Below are positions 1 to 7,141 of a stretch of 7,378 nucleotides of DNA, one piece after another. The position numbers were made by a program, and so were the translations under genes. The stretch is taken from contig JAKLLJ010000165.1 of NCBI GenBank assembly GCA_023150215.1, positions 1-7,378 of the forward strand, given 5' to 3'. The notes beneath the pieces were generated by a model that was not told the DNA's origin, searched no databases, and saw only the letters and a list, made by a program, of their open reading frames with translations. This DNA is from Thauera sp. (lineage in GTDB: Bacteria > Pseudomonadota > Gammaproteobacteria > Burkholderiales > Rhodocyclaceae). How positions within the stretch are numbered: the first letter of the stretch is position 1; each line of letters starts with the position of its first letter.

Positions 1-2026
1 GCAGGTCGAGGCGGCCGGCCTGCTTTTCGGTGAGCAGGTGGGCGAGGGCCTGCGCGGTCTTGCCCAGGCCCATGTCGTCGGCGAGGATGCCGGCGAGGCC
101 GTGGCGCACCAGATGCTGCAGCCAGGCCAGGCCTTCGAGCTGGTAGGGACGCAACTCGGCACGGAAACCTGCGGGTGCGGCGACCGCCTGGATGCCTTCG
201 GCGTCGCGCAGGCGCGCGGCGATCTCGGCGATGCGGGTGCTGCCGCGCCCGGGAAGGTCGAGGTCGGCCAGGCGCGGGGCGTCGAGCGCGGACAGGCGCA
301 GCTCGCCGTCGGGGCGGTCGAACAGGTCGACCAGCGCGCGCACCAGCGGCTTCACGCGTGCGGCGCTGATGCGCAGGCGGCCGAGGGTCTCGTCCTCGAG
401 GATCAGCGCTTCGTTGTCGGCGATGTCGTCGAGCCGACCCGACAGCCAGCGCGGGTCCTGCGCGAACAGGCCGGCGAGCAGCGGGGCGAGGGGAATGGCC
501 TTGCCGTCGATCTCGATGCCCGGCGACAGGCCGAGCCAGCCGTCTTCCTGTTCATCGATGTCGAGGAAGAGTTCGTCGATGTCGATCGCGTGGTGGCGGA
601 AGTCGTTGGGAAACTCCACCACCCAGCCCTCTGCGCGCAGTGTTGGCACGGCCTCGGCCATGAAGGTCGGCCACGCGTCCTCGCTCGCCAGGCCGAGGGC
701 GTCGGGCGGCAGGGTGCCGAGGCTCGTCTGCACCGCGCCCGGCGGGATGCGGGCGAAGCCGGCGGCGCCGAGCTTTTGCGTGGCCGCGCGCTCGGCGGCC
801 TCGTCGCGGGTCAGGCGGGCGCTGCGGCCGTCGGGCAGGGGATGGAAGAGGCGGCCGTCACCGGCGTCGAGGGTGACCGGACCGTAGCGGAAGGCCAGCA
901 CCGCGAAGTCGAACGCATAGGTGCCGTAGGCGGCGTAGTTGCGAAAGCGCGCGTGATACGCCGGGCGGGTGTCCAGGCGCAGCACCGGCACCGGCGTGCC
1001 GCCGACCTCGATCGGGGGCTCCCCGCGCTGGGTCGGTGCGGGCAGGGCAGGGGCGACTTCGGCCAGGGTGTCGGCGACGAGCTCGGCCTCGGCCTGGCTG
1101 AGCGGAGGCAGCCACAGCAGGCGCTGGACGAGTTCGGCGGGCACGTCGAGCATGATCGGTCCGGCCTCGGCGCGGGCGGTGTCGATGTACCAGGGCGGCA
1201 GCAGGGGCAGGATGCGCTCGGCAGCAGGCTCGACCACCAGTGCCGGCGCGCGCAGACCGTCGTCGGTCAGCCGCCAGTCCGGCCTGCCCGGACGGGGCTC
1301 GCCGGCGCTGAGCGGCGGATTGGCGAGATTGGCGAAATGCACCCGACCGCTGGCGAGCAGCCGGGTCATCAGCTCGTCGCTGTTGCGCCCTTCCAGCGGC
1401 AACCCGTCGCTGGCGACGATGTTGCCACGTGGGCGATGCGACCACAGCAGGCGCAGGATGTCGAGGTCGAGGTCGTCGACGAAGGCCGGCGGAGTCTGCA
1501 GCGCACGCTCGATGTTGCTCCAGTGTTCGCGCTGGCGGATGGTCCCGTGCTGGTCGAGACGGACCTTGTGGCAGCTGAGGGTGAAGTCGCCGCCATACAG
1601 GCTGGGCTCGATCTGGTAGCGCAAGGCATGGGTGGCCGCGGCGGGCTTGCGCTTGCGTGCCGTACCCTGCGCGAGCGTGGAAGCGGCATGGCGAAAGCCC
1701 TGCACCCAGGCCAGCACCTGCTCGCGCGGGCGGTCGGGGCTGCGGCGCTGGTGCAGCCACAGCAACATCATCGCCGCCACGTGCTTGCAGTCGTAGCCCA
1801 TCGGGCAGGTGCATTCGCTGATCAGGCCGGGCTGCCCGCCCACGTCGATGATGTCGGCGGTGACGTCGTAGGGTGTGCGCTGGCGCCCCTTGACCAACGC
1901 CGACACCGTGTTGCCGTCGGCGGAGAGCGCACTCACCCGGCTCAGGTAGCCGAGCCCCTTGGCCACGGTCTCCACGCCGAGCGAGGCGATCAGGTCATCC
2001 TGGGTGAAAGCTTCGAGCAGGTTCAT
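1..2026 (-). CDS. SWIM zinc-finger, SNF2-type DEAD/DEAH helicase (3' part beyond window)
   Basis: The frame is open from an ATG at 2026 to the window edge, giving 675 codons of an incomplete gene. Residues 72-82 form a SWIM-type zinc finger, CTCPMGYDCKH, with ligands C72, C74, C80 and H82 in the CxC...CxH pattern. About 550 residues without a motif I recognise follow. The SNF2 ATPase core then begins near residue 625 with an LRPYQLEGLAWL segment, and Walker A is DDMGLGKT with K656. The DEAH box and the second RecA lobe would lie outside the window. Proteins with this order (SWIM, long middle region, C-terminal SNF2 core) usually exceed 1000 residues and are annotated as DNA-dependent ATPases or helicases; the substrate is generally unknown. 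The start is chosen because residues run directly into the SWIM region. There is no clear Shine-Dalgarno sequence before it. The gene is divergent from the HIT gene. The family call is firm; the biological role is open. Confidence 0.9.
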   Translation of the reverse strand, partial: MNLLEAFTQDDLIASLGVETVAKGLGYLSRVSALSADGNTVSALVKGRQRTPYDVTADIIDVGGQPGLISECTCPMGYDCKHVAAMMLLWLHQRRSPDRPREQVLAWVQGFRHAASTLAQGTARKRKPAAATHALRYQIEPSLYGGDFTLSCHKVRLDQHGTIRQREHWSNIERALQTPPAFVDDLDLDILRLLWSHRPRGNIVASDGLPLEGRNSDELMTRLLASGRVHFANLANPPLSAGEPRPGRPDWRLTDDGLRAPALVVEPAAERILPLLPPWYIDTARAEAGPIMLDVPAELVQRLLWLPPLSQAEAELVADTLAEVAPALPAPTQRGEPPIEVGGTPVPVLRLDTRPAYHARFRNYAAYGTYAFDFAVLAFRYGPVTLDAGDGRLFHPLPDGRSARLTRDEAAERAATQKLGAAGFARIPPGAVQTSLGTLPPDALGLASEDAWPTFMAEAVPTLRAEGWVVEFPNDFRHHAIDIDELFLDIDEQEDGWLGLSPGIEIDGKAIPLAPLLAGLFAQDPRWLSGRLDDIADNEALILEDETLGRLRISAARVKPLVRALVDLFDRPDGELRLSALDAPRLADLDLPGRGSTRIAEIAARLRDAEGIQAVAAPAGFRAELRPYQLEGLAWLQHLVRHGLAGILADDMGLGKTAQALAHLLTEKQAGRLDL

Positions 2027-2307
2027 CGGTGGAGAGCGTGCCCTGGGGCAGGTGCAGGGGGAGAAACCCGCCAGTCTACACTTGGCCGGAAGATTGCGCC
2101 GCGGCGACAGCGTCGAAAACGGCTACCACCGTGAGCCTGTCTGGTCCGAGGGGAACTCGTGATCGAGTCCGAGCTCCGGGTTAAGGGACAGAGTACCGTG
2201 GGGATCGTGGTGTCGCGGGAGGCTGAAGCGGTGCTGGGTGAAGTGCTTGTCTTGGCATCTGCGCGCAGACGTTTTGCTTCTATGCCGGAGCAACGTAGCA
2301 TCTGCGC
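2027..2307. other. Divergent intergenic region between helicase and HIT genes
   Basis: These 281 bases separate two divergent start codons, so promoters for both directions must lie here or inside the flanking genes. I see no convincing pair of sigma-70 boxes. On the plus strand TTGGCA at 2252-2257 could be a -35 box, but no good -10 lies 16-18 bases downstream; the nearest AT-rich element, TATGCC at 2281-2286, is too far. On the minus strand TAGACT near 2070-2076 could be a -10 box, without a matching -35. No RNA gene, terminator or conserved protein is apparent. The region also holds a 10-base direct repeat and a 9-codon upstream reading frame, described separately. Confidence 0.5.
2255..2307 (+). 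repeat. Direct repeat GCATCTGCGC, two copies 43 bp apart
   Basis: GCATCTGCGC occurs at 2255-2264 and again at 2298-2307, where the second copy ends exactly at the base before the HIT start codon. The 43-base period is about four helical turns, so both copies would face the same side of the DNA. That is compatible with a two-site operator, but two 10-mers in GC-rich DNA are weak evidence and chance is a serious alternative. Confidence 0.3.
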
Positions 2308-2311
2308 ATGA
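2282..2311 (+). other. Possible 9-codon upstream reading frame overlapping the HIT start
   Basis: An ATG at 2282 opens a nine-residue frame, MPEQRSICA, whose TGA at 2309-2311 overlaps the HIT ATG at 2308 in an ATGA arrangement. The HIT gene lacks a good Shine-Dalgarno sequence at normal distance: the nearest purine-rich stretch, GGAG at 2286-2289, is about 18 bases away. Re-initiation from this short frame could therefore help start HIT translation. No ribosome-binding site is obvious for the short frame either, so this is only a possibility. Confidence 0.15.
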
Positions 2312-2694
2312 ACGCACCGAACTGCCCCTTCTGCGAACTGCCAGCCGGGCGCATCGTGTTGTCGGCTGACGAGGCCTTTGTAATCCACGATGTCTTTCCC
2401 GTTTCGCCCGGCCACACTCTGGTGATTCCGCGGCGTCACATTGGATCCTTCTTCGAGCTGACCGAGGTCGAGCGCACCTGCATGTTTGAACTGCTCGCGC
2501 AGGCGAAGGCCGAGCTCGATCGCAGCTTTGAGCCCGATGGCTTCAACATCGGCATCAACGACGGCGCAGCTGCCGGGCAGACTGTTCCGCACCTCCATCT
2601 GCACCTGATCCCGCGCTACCTTGGCGATGTGCCGGACCCGCGTGGTGGCGTGCGCTGGCTCATGCCTGCCAAGGCGAAATACTGGACCGGGTGA
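2308..2694 (+). CDS. HIT-family hydrolase (histidine triad nucleotide-binding protein)
   Basis: The 128-residue product matches the normal length of a single HIT domain. The histidine triad is HLHLHLIPR with H95, H97 and H99; by family knowledge the middle histidine, H97, is the nucleophile that forms a nucleotidyl-enzyme intermediate. Upstream are the usual HIT landmarks: an N-terminal CPFC pair (C6, C9), PGHTLVIPRRH at 34-44, and FNIGINDGAAAGQTVPH at 79-95. HIT enzymes hydrolyse nucleotide phosphoramidates, dinucleoside polyphosphates or, in the aprataxin branch, adenylated DNA ends; the substrate cannot be read from this sequence. No signal peptide or membrane segment is visible, so it is probably cytosolic. 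Its stop overlaps the next start as TGATG, indicating a co-translated pair with the HNH nuclease. Codons such as TTT, GTA and ATT are more frequent here than in thiC or thiD. Confidence 0.93.
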   Translation: MNAPNCPFCELPAGRIVLSADEAFVIHDVFPVSPGHTLVIPRRHIGSFFELTEVERTCMFELLAQAKAELDRSFEPDGFNIGINDGAAAGQTVPHLHLHLIPRYLGDVPDPRGGVRWLMPAKAKYWTG

Positions 2695-3653
2695 TGACTC
2701 TCTCCACGTACGCCGACCGGTTTCGACGACTCAACGTCAATGTGGCGCACGGCCGGGCCAGCCCGCACAAGATCTGCATGCTGCTGGCCGTGCTCGATCT
2801 GGCGCGGGGCGGGGCACTCACGGAGAACCGCGTCGAGTTCGCGCCACCGCTGCTTGAACGCTACGCGCTGTATTTCAACGCGGTGCGGGCCGCGGGCGAC
2901 CACCCCAATCCCTACTTCCCGTTCTTCCACCTCGCCGGCCGCTTGCGCGGAGGCGGCGAGAGCTTCTGGCATCTGCAGCCAAAGCCCGGGCGCGAGTCCG
3001 TGCTCGCCAGCATGAGCACCGCGAGAACGGCGAGGCAGGTGGCGGAAAATATCGACCATGTCCGGCTCGACGCCGAGCTGTTCGAGTTGCTGCAGGACGA
3101 GCTCATGGTCGATGCGCTGAGCGCGGTGCTTGCCGAGACCTGGTTCGACCGCGGCCTGCACGACCTCGACGCGGTGGTGGGGCGGACGCGACAGATCAGC
3201 CATTACGAGCGCGTGCTCCGGACCTCGAGCAGTCTGGCGCTGATCGCCGCCGAGGCGGCGCCGAGCTATGTCCGTGACCCCGCATTCCGGCGCGTGGTGA
3301 CCGAGATCTACGACTTCCGCTGTGCAGCGACCGGCTTGCGCTTGGTGTTGCCAGATGGGGCGGCGATGGTCGAGGCTGCACACATCCATCCGTTCAGTGA
3401 AGCCGGGGACGACGATCCGCGTAACGGGATGGCGCTGACGCCGGACATGCACTGGGCGCTCGACCGTCACCTCATCGCGCCGGACACCGACTTCCGCTGG
3501 CGGGTGAGTCCGTCGCTGGATCGACGCATCCCCGACTACCGCGTGCTGACGGAGCTTGAGGGCAAGCCGCTCTTTTTGCCACGCGAAGCGAGGATGTATC
3601 CGAAGCGGGAGGCGATTGAGTGGCGGCTGTCGCGTTTGGGGTGGTCAATGTAA
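2694..3653 (+). CDS. HNH endonuclease with putative DNA-modification-sensing N-terminal domain
   Basis: The 319-residue product has a C-terminal HNH nuclease domain of the COG3440/HNH_2 type. It spans roughly residues 194-260: VRDPAFRRVV, RCAATG with C210, EAAHIHPFS with H230, DPRNG with N244, and DMHWALDR with H253 and D257. A family-typical tail (EGKPLFLP near 289-296) follows. The N-terminal half, about 1-100, carries SPHKICMLLAVLDLARGG (23-40), an NPYFPFFHL segment (72-80) and FWHL (91-94). From memory this pattern resembles the sulfur-binding domain of phosphorothioate-DNA-dependent McrA-like enzymes, such as ScoMcrA; that assignment is inference. Residues 105-190 are a helical linker. 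I chose the ATG at 2694, which overlaps the HIT stop in TGATG, over the GTG one codon upstream. The likely role is restriction of modified or foreign DNA. It lies convergent to the nucleotidyltransferase, 70 bp away. The nuclease call is strong; the sensing domain is moderate. Confidence 0.88.
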   Translation: MTLSTYADRFRRLNVNVAHGRASPHKICMLLAVLDLARGGALTENRVEFAPPLLERYALYFNAVRAAGDHPNPYFPFFHLAGRLRGGGESFWHLQPKPGRESVLASMSTARTARQVAENIDHVRLDAELFELLQDELMVDALSAVLAETWFDRGLHDLDAVVGRTRQISHYERVLRTSSSLALIAAEAAPSYVRDPAFRRVVTEIYDFRCAATGLRLVLPDGAAMVEAAHIHPFSEAGDDDPRNGMALTPDMHWALDRHLIAPDTDFRWRVSPSLDRRIPDYRVLTELEGKPLFLPREARMYPKREAIEWRLSRLGWSM

Positions 3654-3723
3654 GTTTCGCAAGGGTTGCCGAGGTGAGGAGGCGCCGCTTCTGTTGATCG
3701 GGTGCAAAGTAGGGGCCCAATCG
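3654..3723. other. Convergent gap between HNH and nucleotidyltransferase genes
   Basis: Seventy bases lie between two converging stop codons. I see no hairpin followed by a T-run in either direction, so there is no recognisable intrinsic terminator, and no repeat or attachment-like sequence. If the HIT-HNH pair was inserted here, one junction should fall in or near this gap. Confidence 0.5.
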
Positions 3724-4014
3724 TTAAAGTGCCGTGCCGGGTTGGGCGCCCCAGCGGCTGACCTCGTCGGCGGAATAGACGAGAACATCGGCCGGCACGC
3801 GCAGCGGGCGCAGCAGGCGGCGCAGGCGCACCATTTCGCTCGCCCGATCGCTGACCTCATCCTCGATCACGAGCAGGTCGAGATCGGAGTCGGCCGTCGC
3901 GTCGCCGCGCGCATAGGAGTCGAATAGCAGGATCTTTTGCGGGTGCGCGCCCTCCGCCAGCGCCTTCACGGCGGCGGCGATGGACTGGTCGGAGAGGCGC
4001 GCGGCGGGGCTCAT
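3724..4014 (-). CDS. MntA-like nucleotidyltransferase, apparently C-terminally short, orphan
   Basis: This 96-residue protein has the minimal nucleotidyltransferase (pol-beta superfamily) signature. The motif is DSYARGDATADSDLDLLV (32-49), which fits GSx10DxD except that the glycine is D32. S33, D44 and D46 are present, and a third carboxylate, D76, sits in the strand ADVLV. In MntA/HepT toxin-antitoxin pairs such proteins AMPylate and neutralise a HEPN ribonuclease encoded next to them. No HEPN gene is adjacent: thiC is 9 nt upstream and the HNH gene converges 70 bp downstream. Relatives I recall continue after the PGT motif with another 15-20 residues, roughly YEALREGRVLYD; this protein stops at PGTAL. 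I find no such tail in the other frames just downstream. The start ATG lies 9 nt after the thiC stop without a clear Shine-Dalgarno sequence, suggesting coupling to thiC. The fold is confident; activity and partner are unknown. Confidence 0.85.
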   Translation of the reverse strand: MSPAARLSDQSIAAAVKALAEGAHPQKILLFDSYARGDATADSDLDLLVIEDEVSDRASEMVRLRRLLRPLRVPADVLVYSADEVSRWGAQPGTAL

Positions 4015-4023
4015 GACTGCAGC

Positions 4024-5943
<1,920 letters not shown>

Positions 5944-5948
5944 GCTGT

Positions 5949-5953
5949 CTCCT
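5949..5953 (-). promoter_or_regulatory. Ribosome-binding site of thiC
   Basis: AGGAG on the minus strand, five bases before the thiC ATG at 5943, is a near-ideal Shine-Dalgarno match. thiC can therefore initiate on its own and need not depend on translation of thiD. Confidence 0.8.
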
Positions 5954-5959
5954 GGGGAA

Positions 5960-5977
5960 GTTCGTGGTGTTCGTGGT
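5960..5977 (+). repeat. Tandem duplication of GTTCGTGGT upstream of thiC
   Basis: GTTCGTGGT is present twice head-to-tail (5960-5968 and 5969-5977); the minus strand reads ACCACGAAC twice. It lies in the thiC 5' untranslated spacer, just upstream of the ribosome-binding site. Similar CACGAA-rich strings recur in intergenic DNA of some GC-rich Proteobacteria, so it may belong to a dispersed repeat; that is recollection, not a search result. Confidence 0.6.
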
Positions 5978-5986
5978 TTAGTTCTT

Positions 5987-6019
5987 GGTCGCGGCGGCCG
6001 CCGCCGCCTTTCCGCGACC
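5987..6019. repeat. Strong GC-rich hairpin in the thiD-thiC spacer
   Basis: GGTCGCGG at 5987-5994 is the exact inverse complement of CCGCGACC at 6012-6019, an 8-bp stem around a 17-base GC-rich interior. The interior can fold alternatively through GGCGGC/GCCGCC. There is no T-run after it in the minus direction, so it is not a standard intrinsic terminator. It could stabilise or process the thiD-thiC mRNA. Confidence 0.55.
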
Positions 6020-6035
6020 GACGTGATCGGGGCGC

Positions 6036-6058
6036 TGTAGGAGCGGCGGCAGCCGCGA
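6036..6058 (+). repeat. REP-like palindromic element
   Basis: The segment begins TGTAGGAGCGGC and ends GCAGCCGCGA. It contains a GCGGC/GCCGC stem (6043-6047 with 6052-6056) around a four-base loop. It closely resembles the GTAGGAGCGGCTTCAGCCGCGA family of REP sequences that I recall from Pseudomonas, Xanthomonadaceae and some Rhodocyclales, differing mainly in the loop. Such elements are scattered between genes, often in pairs, and are mobilised by REP-associated transposases (RAYT). Here it sits between thiD and thiC beside a second hairpin. Confidence 0.55.
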
Positions 6059-6096
6059 ACCCCGGCCCGTGATCCCCGCGCTGCCTCGGCCCGTGC

Positions 6097-6987
6097 TCAC
6101 CGCTTCCACAACGCGTGGAAGTGATGCACCGGCCCGTGTCCGCTGCCGACCGCGAGCGCGCCCGCATGCGCGATCGCGCCCAGCAGCCACTGGCGCGCGT
6201 GGCGCACCGCGGTCTCGACCGGGCGGAACTGGCCTTCGGCCTGCGGCAGCAGCGCGGCGACCGCCGAGCTGAGCGTGCACCCGGTGCCGTGGGTGTTCTT
6301 GGTGTCGATGCGCGGCGCCGGCAGCTCGACCATGCGGTCGCCGTCGAAGAGCAGGTCGACCAGCTCGTTGCCGGGCAGGTGGCCGCCCTTCAGCAGCACC
6401 CAGCGCTCGGAGGACAGCGGCAGCAGCTCGCGCAGGCGCTCGGCGGCGCGGTACATCTCCTTGACCGTGTCGGGCGCGCGCTGCTCGAGCAGCACGCCGG
6501 CCTCGGGCAGGTTGGGGGTGATCAGGAAGGCCTGCGGGAAGAGCGCCTCGCGCAACGCCGAGATCGCACTCCGGGCGAGCAGGCTGTCGCCGCTCTTGGA
6601 CACCATGACCGGGTCGAGCACCACCCGGGCCGCCTGCCAGTGCGCGAGACGATCGGCCACCGTGGCGGTGACCTCGGCGCTGCCGAGCATGCCGATCTTG
6701 GTGGCGTGGATGGCGACGTCGGCGAACAGGGTGTCGATCTGCAGGCGCAGGAAGTCGGTGGGCGGCACGTGCACGCCGGTGACCGCGTGCGTATTCTGCG
6801 CGGTGAGCGCGGCGACCACGCCGCAGCCATAGGCGCCGAGCGCGGAGAAAGTCTTGAGGTCGGCGAACACGCCGGCGCCGCCGGACGGGTCGACGCCGGC
6901 GATGGACACCACGTTCGGGATGCGGGAGGTCGCCCCGGAAGAGGCGGATGCGCTGCCGGTGGCAGCGGGGCTTGCGGACGAACTCAT
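6097..6987 (-). CDS. thiD: Hydroxymethylpyrimidine/phosphomethylpyrimidine kinase ThiD
   Basis: ThiD phosphorylates HMP to HMP-P and HMP-P to HMP-PP, which is joined to the thiazole unit in thiamine synthesis; it acts in the cytosol. The 296-residue product has the ribokinase-like ThiD landmarks: IAGVDPSGGAG (29-39), ADLKTFSALGAYG (42-54), VLDPVMVSKSG (123-133), ITPNLPEA (156-163), LLKGGH (198-203), NTHGTGCTLSSAVA (231-244, the anion-hole GTGC), and GSGHGPVHHF (281-290). It is somewhat longer than typical ThiD (about 265-270) because of a Ser/Ala-rich N-terminal extension of about 24 residues of no obvious function. I start at the ATG at 6987; a TTG one codon upstream is less likely. It is the single-domain form, with no fused ThiE or ThiN visible. 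It is first in the thiamine unit, directly behind the TPP riboswitch, and ends 153 bp before thiC. Confidence 0.97.
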   Translation of the reverse strand: MSSSASPAATGSASASSGATSRIPNVVSIAGVDPSGGAGVFADLKTFSALGAYGCGVVAALTAQNTHAVTGVHVPPTDFLRLQIDTLFADVAIHATKIGMLGSAEVTATVADRLAHWQAARVVLDPVMVSKSGDSLLARSAISALREALFPQAFLITPNLPEAGVLLEQRAPDTVKEMYRAAERLRELLPLSSERWVLLKGGHLPGNELVDLLFDGDRMVELPAPRIDTKNTHGTGCTLSSAVAALLPQAEGQFRPVETAVRHARQWLLGAIAHAGALAVGSGHGPVHHFHALWKR

Positions 6988-6993
6988 CAATTA

Positions 6994-7070
6994 CGTTTCC
7001 CTACGCCGGTGCGAGCCGGATCAGGTTCCAAGGGTGTTTCTCAGCCCGTGCGCGGCGGGCACCCCCAACG
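6994..7070 (-). promoter_or_regulatory. TPP riboswitch (THI element)
   Basis: Read on the minus strand, the conserved aptamer blocks appear in order: GGGGGTGCC (from 7066), GGCTGAGA (7046-7039), ACCCTTGGAACCTGATC (down to 7019), and GCGTAGGGAA (7006-6997). CGTT (7070-7067) pairs with AACG (6997-6994) to close P1. The aptamer ends only six bases before the thiD ATG, leaving no room for a terminator. The AGGGA at 7002-6998, ten bases before the ATG, is the best Shine-Dalgarno candidate and lies within the aptamer's 3' strand. This points to TPP-dependent blocking of translation initiation, which is inference from geometry. The aptamer identity itself is clear. Confidence 0.95.
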
Positions 7071-7080
7071 AGAACGGGCG

Positions 7081-7109
7081 AAGATACTGGATGCCGCCAC
7101 GGCCGTTTA
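7081..7109 (-). promoter_or_regulatory. Candidate sigma-70 promoter of the thi operon
   Basis: On the minus strand TATCTT (7086-7081) is a fair -10 box (4 of 6 consensus positions), with a weak TAAACG (7109-7104) at a 17-base spacing. It would start transcription around 7074-7076, just ahead of the first aptamer helix, which is where a riboswitch leader should begin. The -35 match is poor (3 of 6), so the placement is tentative. Confidence 0.35.
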
Positions 7110-7141
7110 GCATTGTGAAACCCGTTGAAAAGCCGACGTCG

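Noticed and set aside
38..2134. A 698-codon open frame on the plus strand opposite the helicase
   Set aside because: It is antisense to a gene with clear SWIM and Walker A motifs, its product is a low-complexity mix rich in G, A, R, Q and V without recognisable domains, and long antisense frames are expected in high-GC coding DNA.
2691..2693. GTG at 2691 as the HNH start codon
   Set aside because: The ATG one codon later overlaps the HIT stop as TGATG, the usual coupled arrangement, and is the stronger initiator.
3654..3723. HEPN toxin gene paired with the nucleotidyltransferase
   Set aside because: Only 70 bp separate the nucleotidyltransferase from the convergent HNH gene, and no HEPN-like frame (Rx4-6H) is found on either side.
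5987..6019. Intrinsic terminator after thiD
   Set aside because: The hairpin is strong, but no T-run follows it on the minus strand, so it does not meet the normal definition.
6988..6990. TTG at 6990 as the thiD start codon
   Set aside because: The adjacent ATG at 6987 is a better initiator and keeps a reasonable distance from the AGGGA element.
6115..7110. A 331-codon plus-strand frame opposite thiD and the riboswitch
   Set aside because: It runs antisense through thiD and across the TPP aptamer, with no family resemblance.
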